Part shown: one piece after another, positions 1-9,700 of the stretch
Layout: the number at the start of each line of letters is the position of its first letter
How positions within the stretch are numbered: the stretch's first letter is position 1
Source of the DNA: Mesorhizobium sp. DCY119
Lineage (GTDB): Bacteria; Pseudomonadota; Alphaproteobacteria; Rhizobiales; Rhizobiaceae
Reading direction: 5' to 3'
DNA length: 64,000 nucleotides
Assembly (NCBI RefSeq): GCF_003590645.1
Contig: NZ_CP031834.1
Coordinates: 558,001 to 622,000, forward strand
Position numbers and translations under genes: made by a program
Notes under the pieces: model-generated
Database searches by the model: none
Seen by the model: the letters and a program-made list of their open reading frames with translations, nothing else
Told to the model about the DNA's origin: nothing

Positions 1-36
1 GTCGTCGTGACGACTGAGGCGCGTCCTCAGGCCTGA
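1..36 (+). CDS. C-terminal end of an upstream gene, possibly accD (partial)
   Basis: The window opens in an open frame that reads VVVTTEARPQA and ends at a TGA at 34-36, 62 bases before folC. Only eleven residues are visible, so the family cannot be judged from them. In related Rhizobiales accD (acetyl-CoA carboxylase carboxyltransferase beta subunit) directly precedes folC, and a low-complexity tail is normal for AccD, so accD is the best guess. That identity is inference from gene order only. Confidence 0.4.
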   Translation, partial: VVVTTEARPQA

Positions 37-98
37 TAGAGTCGAAGGCGGGGTCCAAAAAATTCCCGCCCACGACTTCTGCTCCCGGAGGAGCCTTC

Positions 99-1430
99 AT
101 GTCCACTCTGCTCGCCGATCGCGAAATCGAGCGCCTGATGACGCTGCACCCGAAAGGCTTCGACCTTTCGCTGGACCGGGTTTCGCGCCTGCTCGGCCGT
201 CTCGGCAACCCGCAGGACAGGCTGCCGCCGGTGATCCATATCGCCGGCACCAACGGCAAGGGCTCGGCGGCAGCCTTCTCGCGCGCCCTGCTCGAGGCGG
301 CGGGCTATCGCGTGCATGTCCATACCTCGCCGCATCTGGTTCACTGGCACGAGCGCTACCGGCTGGCGGCAGATGGCGGCGGAAAGTTCGTTTCCGACGA
401 TGTGCTGGCCGACACCATCACGCGCGTCGCCGAGGCCAATCGCGGCGAGACCATCACCGTCTTCGAGATTTTGACGGCGGTTACCTTCCTTCTGTTCGCC
501 GAGCACCCGGCCGACGCCGCGATCATCGAAGTCGGGCTCGGTGGCCGCTTCGACGCGACGAATGTCATCCGCAAGCCGGCGGTTTCCCTGATCATGCCGG
601 TGTCGCTCGATCACGAAGCCTATCTCGGCGATCGGGTCGAGCTCATCGCCGCCGAAAAGGCCGGCATCATCAAGCCGGGCTGCCCGGTGGTTGTCGGTGC
701 GCAGGAGAACGGCACCGCGCAGGACGTGATCATGGAGACGGCGGATCGCCTGGGCTGTCCGGTGCAGGTCTACGGCCAGGAGTTCCTTGCCGCCGAAGAG
801 CATGGCCGTTTGATCTACCAGGACCAGACCGGCCTGATGGATCTTTCGCCGCCGCGCCTGCCGGGCCGCCATCAATACGCCAACGCGGCCGCCGCAATCG
901 CTGCGGTCAAGACGGCCGGTTTCGAGATCAGCGAAGCATCGGCCAACAAGGCGATGACCACCGTGTCGTGGCCCGGCCGCATGCAGCGGCTGACGCAGGG
1001 CGCGCTTGTCGACCTGGCGCCACCCGGTGCCGATATCTGGCTCGACGGCGGCCACAATCCCGGCGCGGGCGTGGTGATCGCCGAAGCGCTGGCCGAGCAG
1101 GAAGAAAAGCTTGCGCGGCCGCTGTTCCTCATCTGCGGCATGATCAACACCAAGGACCAGACCGGCTATTTCCGCGCCTTCCACGGCATCGCCCGTCATG
1201 TCTACACGGTGCCGGTGAGCCTCAGCGAAGCGGGCGTGCCGAATGGCGAACTCGCCGCCCGCGCCAACGAGGCCGGGCTTTCAGCGGAGCCGGTCAGCTC
1301 CGTTGCCAACGCACTGATGCTGCTGCGCGACACCTGGGGCGAAAAGGAAGCACCACCTCGCATCCTGATCGGCGGTTCGCTTTATCTGGCGGGAGCGGTG
1401 CTTGCGGAGAACGGCACGCCGCCGGTGTGA
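99..1430 (+). CDS. folC: Bifunctional folylpolyglutamate synthase/dihydrofolate synthase
   Basis: Mur-ligase-family enzyme of 443 residues that adds glutamate to dihydropteroate to make dihydrofolate, then extends the polyglutamate tail of tetrahydrofolate. It acts in the cytoplasm. The ATP-binding loop AGTNGKGS is at residues 49-56. The folate-contact stretch with TSPHLVHWHERYRL follows at about 76-90, and the C-terminal ligase-domain signature DGGHNPGA is near 317. The length is normal for bacterial FolC. The ATG at 99 is preceded by a GGAGGAG-type ribosome site. It is probably cotranscribed with the gene ending at 36. The next gene cluster runs towards it from the other strand across a long repeat-bearing gap. 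Confidence 0.96.
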   Translation: MSTLLADREIERLMTLHPKGFDLSLDRVSRLLGRLGNPQDRLPPVIHIAGTNGKGSAAAFSRALLEAAGYRVHVHTSPHLVHWHERYRLAADGGGKFVSDDVLADTITRVAEANRGETITVFEILTAVTFLLFAEHPADAAIIEVGLGGRFDATNVIRKPAVSLIMPVSLDHEAYLGDRVELIAAEKAGIIKPGCPVVVGAQENGTAQDVIMETADRLGCPVQVYGQEFLAAEEHGRLIYQDQTGLMDLSPPRLPGRHQYANAAAAIAAVKTAGFEISEASANKAMTTVSWPGRMQRLTQGALVDLAPPGADIWLDGGHNPGAGVVIAEALAEQEEKLARPLFLICGMINTKDQTGYFRAFHGIARHVYTVPVSLSEAGVPNGELAARANEAGLSAEPVSSVANALMLLRDTWGEKEAPPRILIGGSLYLAGAVLAENGTPPV

Positions 1431-1443
1431 GAGTCTGCGTTTC

Positions 1444-1596
1444 CCTCCCACTTGAGGGGAGGGTGGCGGCGAAGCCGCCGGGTGGGATCGCTGCGGCAGT
1501 GCTCGACGTTCCTTTGGCGTAGAGCGCTGCCTTGACTGACCCCACCCGCTTCCTTCGCTTCGCTCAGTCCGCGACCTCCCCTCAAGGGGGAGGTGG
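1444..1596. repeat. Nested palindromic intergenic repeat element
   Basis: The left end CCTCCCACTTGAGGGGAGGG and the right end CCTCCCCTCAAGGGGGAGGT are each near-palindromic and are inverted with respect to each other. Inside them are a GGCGGC-GAA-GCCGCC hairpin (1465-1479) and the matching arms GGGTGGG (1480-1486) and CCCACCC (1541-1547). The whole 153-base unit can fold into one branched structure. Elements of this build occur in many copies between genes in Mesorhizobium-like genomes (family knowledge; copy number not checked here). It may also end transcription of folC. Confidence 0.75.
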
Positions 1597-2093
1597 ACGC
1601 ACTTCATCATCGCCACGCCCGGTTTTCACCGTCTGTCCGTTGTCAAAGAACATTTTTCCTTGCTCATGACTCGCTATCTCGACCCGGCTTCGCCGATCGA
1701 GGCATCATGAGGGAAGACGGGCGGTCGTTGGATCGCTCGTTTATTGTATTTATCTGCGGTCCTTCGACCGCCCGTTCAGTGCTCTTGTCCCGCTCAGTCG
1801 CCTCCACATTCGCGTGGCCAGCCGCCGCCAAGACCCGGACTTAGGGGCTCATCACCCAGCAGCGCTACCGCAGCACCACCAGCCCGGACACCGCCGTCCC
1901 CCACGCTCATCCGGTTCATGACCCGTGTTCCCGGTGAGGACGATGGAGGGATTATGCGGGAGGCGGAAAGGGTGGGGATAAATCAGGCGTGAAAAAATGT
2001 TCGGCGTGAATGGAAACAATAGGTTAGTTGGAAATTGGCTAAGAATCTTTCCACACCTTCGTAAGCCTTGAGCTGAGCAAAACCCTCTCCGTC

Positions 2094-2273
2094 GTCATCC
2101 CGGCCAACCGAGCGAAGCGAGGGCAGAGCCGGGACCCATTGACCAGCACGGCCGGGTACCGAGTTCGCACATTGGTGTTGACCAGCGCCAAGGCAAGGAC
2201 CGGACCGCGCCTGATGATGCCGCGGCCAATAGATCCCGGATAACCTCCGCTTCACTCCGGTTTCCGGGATGAC
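2094..2273. repeat. Intergenic element with 10-bp inverted ends GTCATCCCGG/CCGGGATGAC
   Basis: The sequence starts with GTCATCCCGG (2094-2103) and ends with the exact inverted copy CCGGGATGAC (2264-2273), enclosing 160 bases. Directly inside the left end is CCAACCGAGCGAAGCGAGGG, with the CGAGCGAAGCGAG-type palindrome that is common in dispersed rhizobial repeats. There is no transposase frame inside. It is most simply a small non-autonomous or structural repeat of the type spread through Rhizobiales intergenic DNA. Whether it is mobile cannot be told from one copy. Confidence 0.6.
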
Positions 2274-2367
2274 TACTTCACGACTGCGATAGCCAATCGC
2301 TTACTGTTGGCCTCTTCCCTTCGTCATTCTCGAGCTCGTGAACGAGCGGACGACGTCAGCATGAAGG

Positions 2368-2649
2368 CTATTTCAGCTCGATCTCGATGAAGGCATATTC
2401 GCCGTCATTGGCGTTGATGACGTCGTGCTCGACGCCTTCGGAGCGGAAATAGGGGACGCCCTGTTTCATCTCGGCGAAAGACTCTCCGTCCCTGGTGAGC
2501 AGTTTCACCTTGCCGTCCATCAGCGGCACGACGACGTAGTCGTGGCCATGACGGTGCCAGCCGGTATTGGCGCCCGGCGCAAAGCGCCATTCGGTGACGA
2601 TGACGCGCTCATTGTCGACGAAGACGGTTGGCTTGGCTGTTCCGGACAT
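2368..2649 (-). CDS. Small cupin-domain protein
   Basis: Single-domain cupin of 93 residues; the function in the cell is not known. The first cupin motif shows as WHRHGHDYVVVPL, which supplies the usual metal-binding histidines. The second is the stretch with EGVEHDVIN. The protein is little more than the beta-barrel, as in small stand-alone cupins that bind metals or act as sugar or acid isomerases. The ATG at 2649 is chosen because AAAGGAGC lies just upstream of it; an earlier in-frame ATG would add 11 residues but has no such site. It is the most downstream gene on this strand, separated from trxA by a terminator, so it may have its own promoter. Confidence 0.8.
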   Translation of the reverse strand: MSGTAKPTVFVDNERVIVTEWRFAPGANTGWHRHGHDYVVVPLMDGKVKLLTRDGESFAEMKQGVPYFRSEGVEHDVINANDGEYAFIEIELK

Positions 2650-2737
2650 TTTTTCTGCTCCTTTGTTCGCCCAAGCGATCAAGGAATGAAAAGCGCCTTG
2701 CGAGAAGAGCCAGCTGGAAAATTCCGACAGCCAACAA

Positions 2738-2763
2738 AAAGCCCGGCACGATGGCCGGGCTTT
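2738..2763 (-). terminator. Rho-independent terminator after trxA
   Basis: On the minus strand AAAGCCCGGC and GCCGGGCTTT pair around a short loop and are followed by a T-run ending in TTTTTG. It lies 22 bases beyond the trxA stop and separates trxA from the cupin gene. Confidence 0.85.
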
Positions 2764-2784
2764 GAATTTTCGTATTTCGGACGA

Positions 2785-3108
2785 TCAGGCGACGTTGCCG
2801 CCGATCCAGTGCGAAAGTGCCGTCTTGGGCAGCGCGCCGACCTTGATGTCGGCCACTTCACCGCCCTTGAAGATCATCAGAGTCGGGATGGAGCGGACGC
2901 CGAACTGGGCAGCAATTTCCGGATTCTCGTCGATATTGAGCTTGGTGATCTTCACCTTGCCGGCCAATTCGGTCGAAATTTCCTCGAGCGACGGGCCGAT
3001 CATCTTGCAGGGGCCGCACCATTCTGCCCAGAAATCGACGACGACGGGACCCGAAGCGTCCAGCACGTCAGACTGAAAATTGCTCTTGTCGACCTTGACT
3101 GTGGCCAT
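2785..3108 (-). CDS. trxA: Thioredoxin
   Basis: Cytoplasmic disulfide reductase of 107 residues, the standard length for thioredoxin 1. The redox motif WCGPC is within [14 protein letters not shown] near residues 30-36. The cis-proline region [10 protein letters not shown] follows at about 76, as the fold requires. It passes electrons from thioredoxin reductase to enzymes such as ribonucleotide reductase. It lies directly downstream of addA (74 bases apart) and ends at a strong terminator. The neighbourhood addA-trxA-folC is conserved in Rhizobiales. Confidence 0.97.
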   Translation of the reverse strand: MATVKVDKSNFQSDVLDASGPVVVDFWAEWCGPCKMIGPSLEEISTELAGKVKITKLNIDENPEIAAQFGVRSIPTLMIFKGGEVADIKVGALPKTALSHWIGGNVA

Positions 3109-3182
3109 GATGAAATCCTTTCCGGGTTCGATGTCGCGCTATATGTGGTGTCGGCCTTGCAGGCGTTCAAGCAGACCTTGTG

Positions 3183-6100
3183 TCACGCCTGTGTGAGTCG
3201 GACAAGGGCATCGTCCATCGCGGTTTCGGGAATCCGCATCAGGTTGGGCGCCTCCGTAAACAGAAGGGCCGCCGAAACCTTGTGGCGCGGATAAAGCGGC
3301 TGGAGCAATGCACGGTAGAGTGCGAGTTGCGTGACATAGGACAGCGGAACATCACTGAACAACGCGGGGGCCGGCCGGTTGGTCTTGTAGTCGACGATGA
3401 AGACCTCGTCGGCGGTGACGGCCAGCCGGTCGATCTTGCCCGAAACCGAGCGTGGCTTGCCGCGAACCGTGACGCTGCCCATGATCGACACTTCCGCGCG
3501 CGAGCCCGCCCCGAACAGGGGCGCGAAATCCGGAGATGCCAGAATGTCCTGCACCGAGGCGAGTGCGGCGTGACGCTCCTGCTCCGGCCAGCCTGCGGCG
3601 ATGCGCTCGAGATAGCGCAATGCAGCGGCGTTCCTTTCCGTCAGGGGAATATCCGGCAGCATCTGGAGCAGCTTGTGCAGCGCCAGGCCGCGGGCAATGG
3701 CGAAACCCGGCTCGATCTCGGGATCGAGCACCGGCGAGCGGTCCGACACGACCGGTTCCTTCGTTTCCTCGATCAGCGCCGAGGCGCCGGACGGGGACAG
3801 AGGGCGCGGCAGGCGTTCCACGGGCGGCAGCGGCTTCAGCAGATGCGGCGGCATCGGCGAGGATGACAGCACCGGCGTTTCGGGCGTCTCGGCGGCGGCC
3901 TGCGCGGTGGTGAACGGCGTGACGCGAAAACGGTGCACCGTATCGTCGATGACCGGGTGCTTGCGTTCCTCGCTGTGCTCGATGCCGACCAGCGCCCGGG
4001 TCACGAGAGCATGCCATGTCGCGGCGTTCTGCGCGCGCTTGCCGTGATAGCCACAGACGATCAGGCGGTCCTCGGCGCGCGTCATGCCGACATAGAGCAA
4101 CCGGCGATATTCGTCGTCGGCGCGCTCCTTCGCCTCGCCGCCCGCAGCCTGCGAGAACAGGTTGGCGACGTCGCTGCCCGAGCGCCAGAGGAAAGCTTTG
4201 ACGTGCCGCAATTCCTCGCCCTTCGGCTGGAACGGCATCAGCCGCGGCAAATGCTGGTCGCTGAAGGGGGCGGCCCCGCCATCGACAAGGAACACGACCG
4301 GCGCTTCGAGCCCCTTGGCTGCGTGGACGGTCATGATGCGGACTTCGTCGCGCGTCTGGTCCATCTCGCGCTTGATCTCAGGACCGGCGCTTTCGAGCGT
4401 TGCGAGGAAGGATTCGAGGCCGGGAAGGCCCGTGCGTTCCTCAGCAAGACAGAAATTCAGGAATTCGTCGAGGATATCGCCGGCGTCCTGGCCGAGGCGC
4501 GCGACCATCTTCCTGCGCACGCCGTCGCGGCCGAGAATGCCGGAATAGAACTCGAACACCGGCCTGAAGGCCGATTGCGTCGACCATTCGGTGAGGCGTT
4601 TTACGGTCTCGGCCAATTGCTGAGAATTTTCGGCCAGTTGCCGGAGCGATGCATATAGGGACAGCCCGCCGGCGCGACCGGCGGCAAGATCGAAAAGCGT
4701 GTCTTCGCCGAGCTGGAAGATCGGGCTTTTCAGCACCGCCGCCAGCGACAGGTCATCCTCCGGCTGGATCATGAAACGGCCAAGCGCCATCAGATCCTTG
4801 ACCGCGATATGGCCGGGCAGGCTCAGGCGGTCGGCGCCGGCGACCGAAATGTTGCGGTTCTTCAGGCTGCGGGCCAGCGCATGGACGAAACGGTCGCGCT
4901 TGCGCACCAGCACGATGACGTCGCCGGCGCTGAGTTTTTTTCCGGTGCCTTCGATGATCTCGCCCGAGCGTATCCAGTTCTGGATGGTCGCAGCGACATT
5001 TTCGGCAACGCGCACGGCAGGGGCATGGGCATGGTCGACGGCCTGCGTCCAGTCGTCCGGCTCTTCCGCCGCATCGGCCCCGACCGAAGGCCAGACCTCG
5101 ACATAGCCGGGCGCGCCGGCGCGGATGGCGTTGTGCTGGACCGGGCCGGGATCGAGCGTGATGCCGCGTTTCGCCTCGTCGCTGGCAAAGACCCGGTCGA
5201 CGGCCTGCAGCACGTCTTCGGTGGAGCGGAAGGACAGCGTCAGCTTGACCGGCTCGAAGCTGCGGTTGGCGGCGCGGATCTTCTGCGAAAATTCCTGGCC
5301 GCTGCGGGCAAAGGATTCGGGCGCTGCGCCCTGGAAGGAATAGATCGACTGCTTTTCGTCGCCGACGGCAAAGACCGTGCGGTGGACGTTGTCGCGCGCA
5401 CCGAAGCCGGCAAAGAATTCCTCGGCCAGCCGCTTCACCACTTCCCACTGGTCGGGGCTGGTGTCCTGCGCCTCGTCGAGCAGGATATGGTCTATGCCCT
5501 TGTCGAGCTTGTATTGCACCCATGGGCCGGCATCCTGCCTGGCCAGCAGGCGCACGGTGCGGGTGATGAGATCGTTGAAATCGAGAAAGCCGCGCCCGGT
5601 CTTCAGCCGCTCGTAGCGGGCGATCAGCCAGTCGGCGATGGTGAGGGCTGCGCGCGTGCCTTCCAGCATGCGGAAGGTGGCAAGGCGATCGGACGTCTCG
5701 ATGATCGCAGCGGCAGCAGCGGCATAGCGCTCCGCAAGGTCGGGCATGCGGTCGTGCAGCGCTTTCTTGAACGTCTTGACCGGGTCGTAGGAATCGCCAT
5801 CCGACTTCAAAAAGCCTTTCGCCAGCAGTTTCAGCCGGGCGACCGGGTCGGGTTCGGCAAAAGCCAGGATCACATCCGGAATGATGCTGTCCAGCGCGCG
5901 GCGGGCATCGACGGCGGCGGCCTGATTGGCGAACTCGGTGAAGTAGTCGGCTGAAAAGCCCGGCAGCGGCCAGATCGAGGCGGCAATGTCTTCCGCCGTG
6001 TCCTCCGGGGAGAAGCCGAATTCGGCAAACAGCATGGCATAGGGCACGGTGTCGTGTGCTGCGGCATCGATGAAATCGCGCAAGCCGTCGCGCTTGCGCA

Positions 6101-6707
6101 CGATCTCGCCGAGCAACGCGTCGAGCCCGGCTTCGCCGCCACGCTCCAGCACCATGGCGAAGGCCTCGCCGAGTTCGGGATTGTCGGATGCGACCGCGCC
6201 CGTCACCATCTCGCGCCGTGCGGTGGCAAACAGCGTTTCTTCCATCAGCGGGTCGAGCATCTGGAAGTGTGCTGCGATGTTGGCTTCCAGCGGAAACTGA
6301 TGCAGCACGGATTCGCAGAAAGCATGGATGGTCTGGATCTTCAGGCCGCCCGGCGTTTCCAGCGCCTGCGCGAAAAGCCGCCGCGCCCGGCGCAGCTTTT
6401 CGGCATTGGGCGCCTTGTTGTCGATCTTCTCGATCTCCGCCCGCAAGGCCGCGTCGCCGAGCATGGTCCATTTCGACAGATTGCCGAAGACGCGGTTCGA
6501 CATATTGGCGGCGGCGGCGCGCGTATAGGTCAGGCAGAGGATTTTGGATGGGTCCGTGCCTTCCAGCAGAAGGCGGATGACGCGCTGGGACAGCACATGC
6601 GTCTTGCCTGAGCCGGCATTGGCCGACACCCAGGCGGAATTCTGCGGGTCGGAGGCTCGCGCCTGCCGGTCAGATGTCTCGGCGGGGACGGGATAGGTCT
6701 TTTTCAT
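3183..6707 (-). CDS. addA: Double-strand break repair helicase-nuclease AddA
   Basis: UvrD-like superfamily 1 helicase with a C-terminal RecB-type nuclease, 1174 residues. With AddB it resects DNA double-strand breaks for RecA loading, the alphaproteobacterial counterpart of RecBCD. The Walker A loop ANAGSGKT is at about 29-36. The DEAQD box of motif II is near 408, motif VI MTRAED near 874, and the nuclease signature VDYKTNRP near 1105. Its ATG overlaps the addB stop by 4 bp (ATGA), so the two subunits are translationally coupled. It is the fifth gene of the divL-tsaE-murU-addB-addA run. All key motifs look intact. Confidence 0.96.
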   Translation of the reverse strand: MKKTYPVPAETSDRQARASDPQNSAWVSANAGSGKTHVLSQRVIRLLLEGTDPSKILCLTYTRAAAANMSNRVFGNLSKWTMLGDAALRAEIEKIDNKAPNAEKLRRARRLFAQALETPGGLKIQTIHAFCESVLHQFPLEANIAAHFQMLDPLMEETLFATARREMVTGAVASDNPELGEAFAMVLERGGEAGLDALLGEIVRKRDGLRDFIDAAAHDTVPYAMLFAEFGFSPEDTAEDIAASIWPLPGFSADYFTEFANQAAAVDARRALDSIIPDVILAFAEPDPVARLKLLAKGFLKSDGDSYDPVKTFKKALHDRMPDLAERYAAAAAAIIETSDRLATFRMLEGTRAALTIADWLIARYERLKTGRGFLDFNDLITRTVRLLARQDAGPWVQYKLDKGIDHILLDEAQDTSPDQWEVVKRLAEEFFAGFGARDNVHRTVFAVGDEKQSIYSFQGAAPESFARSGQEFSQKIRAANRSFEPVKLTLSFRSTEDVLQAVDRVFASDEAKRGITLDPGPVQHNAIRAGAPGYVEVWPSVGADAAEEPDDWTQAVDHAHAPAVRVAENVAATIQNWIRSGEIIEGTGKKLSAGDVIVLVRKRDRFVHALARSLKNRNISVAGADRLSLPGHIAVKDLMALGRFMIQPEDDLSLAAVLKSPIFQLGEDTLFDLAAGRAGGLSLYASLRQLAENSQQLAETVKRLTEWSTQSAFRPVFEFYSGILGRDGVRRKMVARLGQDAGDILDEFLNFCLAEERTGLPGLESFLATLESAGPEIKREMDQTRDEVRIMTVHAAKGLEAPVVFLVDGGAAPFSDQHLPRLMPFQPKGEELRHVKAFLWRSGSDVANLFSQAAGGEAKERADDEYRRLLYVGMTRAEDRLIVCGYHGKRAQNAATWHALVTRALVGIEHSEERKHPVIDDTVHRFRVTPFTTAQAAAETPETPVLSSSPMPPHLLKPLPPVERLPRPLSPSGASALIEETKEPVVSDRSPVLDPEIEPGFAIARGLALHKLLQMLPDIPLTERNAAALRYLERIAAGWPEQERHAALASVQDILASPDFAPLFGAGSRAEVSIMGSVTVRGKPRSVSGKIDRLAVTADEVFIVDYKTNRPAPALFSDVPLSYVTQLALYRALLQPLYPRHKVSAALLFTEAPNLMRIPETAMDDALVRLTQA

Positions 6708-9700
6708 GCGTCGTCGCCGCCATTGTCAGCGCCGTCACCGCCGGCTGACCATTCGAGGACGCGGGCGAGATGGTCGTAGTCGCCGTCCGTCTCGCCTTCG
6801 CGGAAAGGCAGCGCGCGCGACAGGTAGCCCGTTTCGAGCCGGCCATAATGCTTGAGCAGTTCCTCGAGCCGGTGCCAGGCTTCTTCCGAGAGATCGCCGG
6901 CCGTGCGTGGCTTGCGGTTGTATTCGAGGATCGATTCCTCGAAGACCTCGCCATTGGGCTTGAAGCGGACGAAGGCCAGTTGCGAAGGCTCCAGCCGGCC
7001 GAGTTCGCGGAATGCGCCGCGCTTCAGTAGCGCGCCTTCCAGCGCCAGCTGGGGTGCAAGCAGCGTATGCGCCTGCGCCTTGGACGGCGACGAGCCGGTC
7101 TTGTAGTCGAGAATGTCGGCCATGCCTGCGGGCAGCACATCGACGCGGTCGGCATAGCCCGAGAGAGTTACGCCCGAAGCGCCGACGACGGTCTTTTCGG
7201 CGCGCTCCTCGGCGTGGCGGGTGTTCACCGAGGGCGCGCGCGTGCGCTCCCAGGAGATGATGTTTTCGGCCAGCTTTTCGAAGCGCGGCCACCAGATCGC
7301 ATGAACGTCAGCCGGCAAAAGAGCCTCTATAAAACAGGTGCGGCCGGCGTCGAGCAGGACATCGAGCGCCGAACCATCGCGCGGATCGACGCTAGATGCC
7401 GAAAAGCGATGCATGATGGCGTGGAACAGGGTACCGCGCTCGGCCGCACCGGGGTCGCGCACCAGCGGATCGAGCGGCATCAGGCCGAGGATGCGGCGGG
7501 CGTAGATCGCATAGGGATCGCGGCGCAAGGTCTCGATCTCGGTGACGGAGAAATGGTGCGGCCGCGCCTCGAGCGGCGGCTTGGGCTGCGGGCGCTCGGC
7601 GAAAGGAATTTGCGGCCCGCCATCCAGCGCCCTTGCCCAGCCGAGCAGTTCGTTGCCGCGCGCGCGCATGGCTTGCGCCTGCTCGGCCCCGGCAAAGGTG
7701 AGGATGCGCTGAAGCCAGCGCGACGGAACCGCCGGCGCATCGCCCGAGCGGGCAGAGCGGGCGAGGATGACCTTGCTGGCACCCATCGCCATTTCGAAAT
7801 CATGCGCCGACTGGCCGATCCGGCGCTCCGGCGGCTCGAGGTCGATGCCGGTCTTCATGATGCGCGACATGAAACGGTCGGCCTGGGCCTTGCGCGGCCA
7901 CACGCCTTCGTTCAGGCCGCCGACCACCAGCGTATCGACGGACAGGAGGCGGGCTTCCAGCGCGCCCCAGATCGAGACGCGGCTGTCGCTACCATAGGCC
8001 GGCTTGACCACTTCCGGCGCGACCAGCGCGTCCATGATGTCGGGCCATTCCTCAGCCGGGAAGGAGAAGGGCGCACTCGCCGCCACGAGCCCGCGCAGGA
8101 GTTCGGCCAGCTTTTCGCCGGCGTCGCCGGCATAGAGCTCGGTGAGGCTACCGTCTGCGCCTCGCCCGAGGGCTTCCATAGCCGTGACCGTCGCGCGGAT
8201 GATGGCGGCAAGTTCGACCGTCTGGTCGTTGCGGAAGGCAACCAGAGGCGCCAGCGCATCGTGAAGGCGTGCAAGCATCGCCCGCGCTTCATCGATGCGT
8301 CTGACCGTCATGCGCGAAAACCAGAACGGTTTGCGGCCCTCGTCGGCCAGCGCTTCAAGCCGCTTTTCGAAAAGCGCGCCGAGGCTGGCGACATCCGGCC
8401 GGCCGGTACCGCCGCGCAGCGCCACCAGCTCGATCGTCTCCGCAGCATGGCGCACCGTGGAACGCTCGATGCCGAGCGAGAGCAAGGGGTGCTTGAGCAG
8501 CGACAGGACCGCCACCGGATCGCCGGGATTGAACGCCGCCTGCAACATGAGACGCAGGAAAGCGCCGGGCGGCGTATTGGAAAGCGGCGTGCCGCCGGAA
8601 TCATCGGCCTGGATGCCGAAACGCAGCAGCTCGGCCGAGACGCGGCGCGCCAGATTGCGGTCGCCTGTCACCAAGGCGGCGGTGCTGTCCGGCGCCTCGA
8701 TCGCGCGGCGCAATGCGATGGCGATCGCGACGGCTTCGTCGCGCTCGCTGGCGGCTTCCAGCAGCGTCACATCGGCGAATGCGCCCGTCAGGCTTTCCTC
8801 CGATATTCTTTGCCGATGGTCCGCCCAATCGTCGGTGGTTTCGGCCGGCAGCAGGGCTTGCCCGACGAATGAGGCGCGCTGCGCAAGATCAGGTTTGACG
8901 GTGCCGATCTCGTCGACATCGGCGCGCAGGACGCCGAGTTTTCGCAGCAGCTTGGCCAGGCCGTATTGCGGGTGACCGAGCACGGAAGGTTGCGGCGCAT
9001 CGCCCGCAATCACCGACCAGGAGCGCTCGTCCATGCGCTTGTCGAGGCCCGGCAGCACGACCGCACCACGCGGCAGGCGGGCGATGGCCGACAGCAACTC
9101 GGCGGTGGCCGGAATGGAACCGGTGGAGCCGGCGGCGATGATCGGCCCCTGTGGCGGGTCGAGCCTAAGCCGCTCGGCCTCTAGCCGGATCAGGGCGCTG
9201 CGATGGGCGGCAGGATTTGACAGGTCGCGCTCGGCCAGCACGGCCGGCCAGCTGGTCATGACGATTTCGAGGAAATCCAGCGTCACCTGCCACCAATTGG
9301 CGAGGTCGCCGGAAACCAGATCGCGCAGCCGCGACCACTCGGAACCTTCGGTTTCGATCTCATCCATCAGGCCGGCCAGATCGCGGGCAAGCCAGACGGC
9401 GTCGGCCGAGGAGGCAGGCACAACGATCTCTTCCTCGAAAAGGCTGGCGACATGGGCCGGCAGGCGCCGCTTCCAGCTGCGGACCAATGGCGCCAGCAGA
9501 AGCAGGCGATCGATCGACGCGATCGGCGGCGCCAGATCAAGGCTGGCAGAGCCTTCCGGATTGAACAGCGCCTCATCCTCGTCGAATTCGCCAAGCGGGC
9601 GAATGGTCGGCAGGATGGCCGCGCGACCGCCGGAGCTGTCGACGAAAACGCCGCGCAGCTCGCGCGCGGCACGCCGCGTCGGCACATAGATCGTGACATC

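Larger units (their letters stand above)
1431..2367. other. Long intergenic region between convergent folC and cupin gene
   Basis: No convincing gene is visible in these 937 bases. The short open frames have no family resemblance and no consistent ribosome sites. The stretch holds two palindromic repeat elements (1444-1596 and 2094-2273, listed separately). Between them lies sequence of mixed composition, with pieces such as CTCGCTATCTCGACCCGGCTTCGCC that look like degenerate repeat remains. It separates two convergent transcription units, so terminators are expected here, but apart from the repeat hairpins I see no classical stem followed by a T-run. Confidence 0.7.

Noticed and set aside
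1593-1992. Two overlapping open frames of about 80 codons in the folC-cupin gap
   Set aside because: No family resemblance, no proper ribosome sites, Ser/Pro/Arg-rich translations typical of chance frames in GC-rich DNA.
7067-8872. A 601-codon frame on the plus strand
   Set aside because: It lies fully inside addB on the other strand; its translation is Arg/Gln/His-rich with no domain, a usual shadow in high-GC coding DNA.
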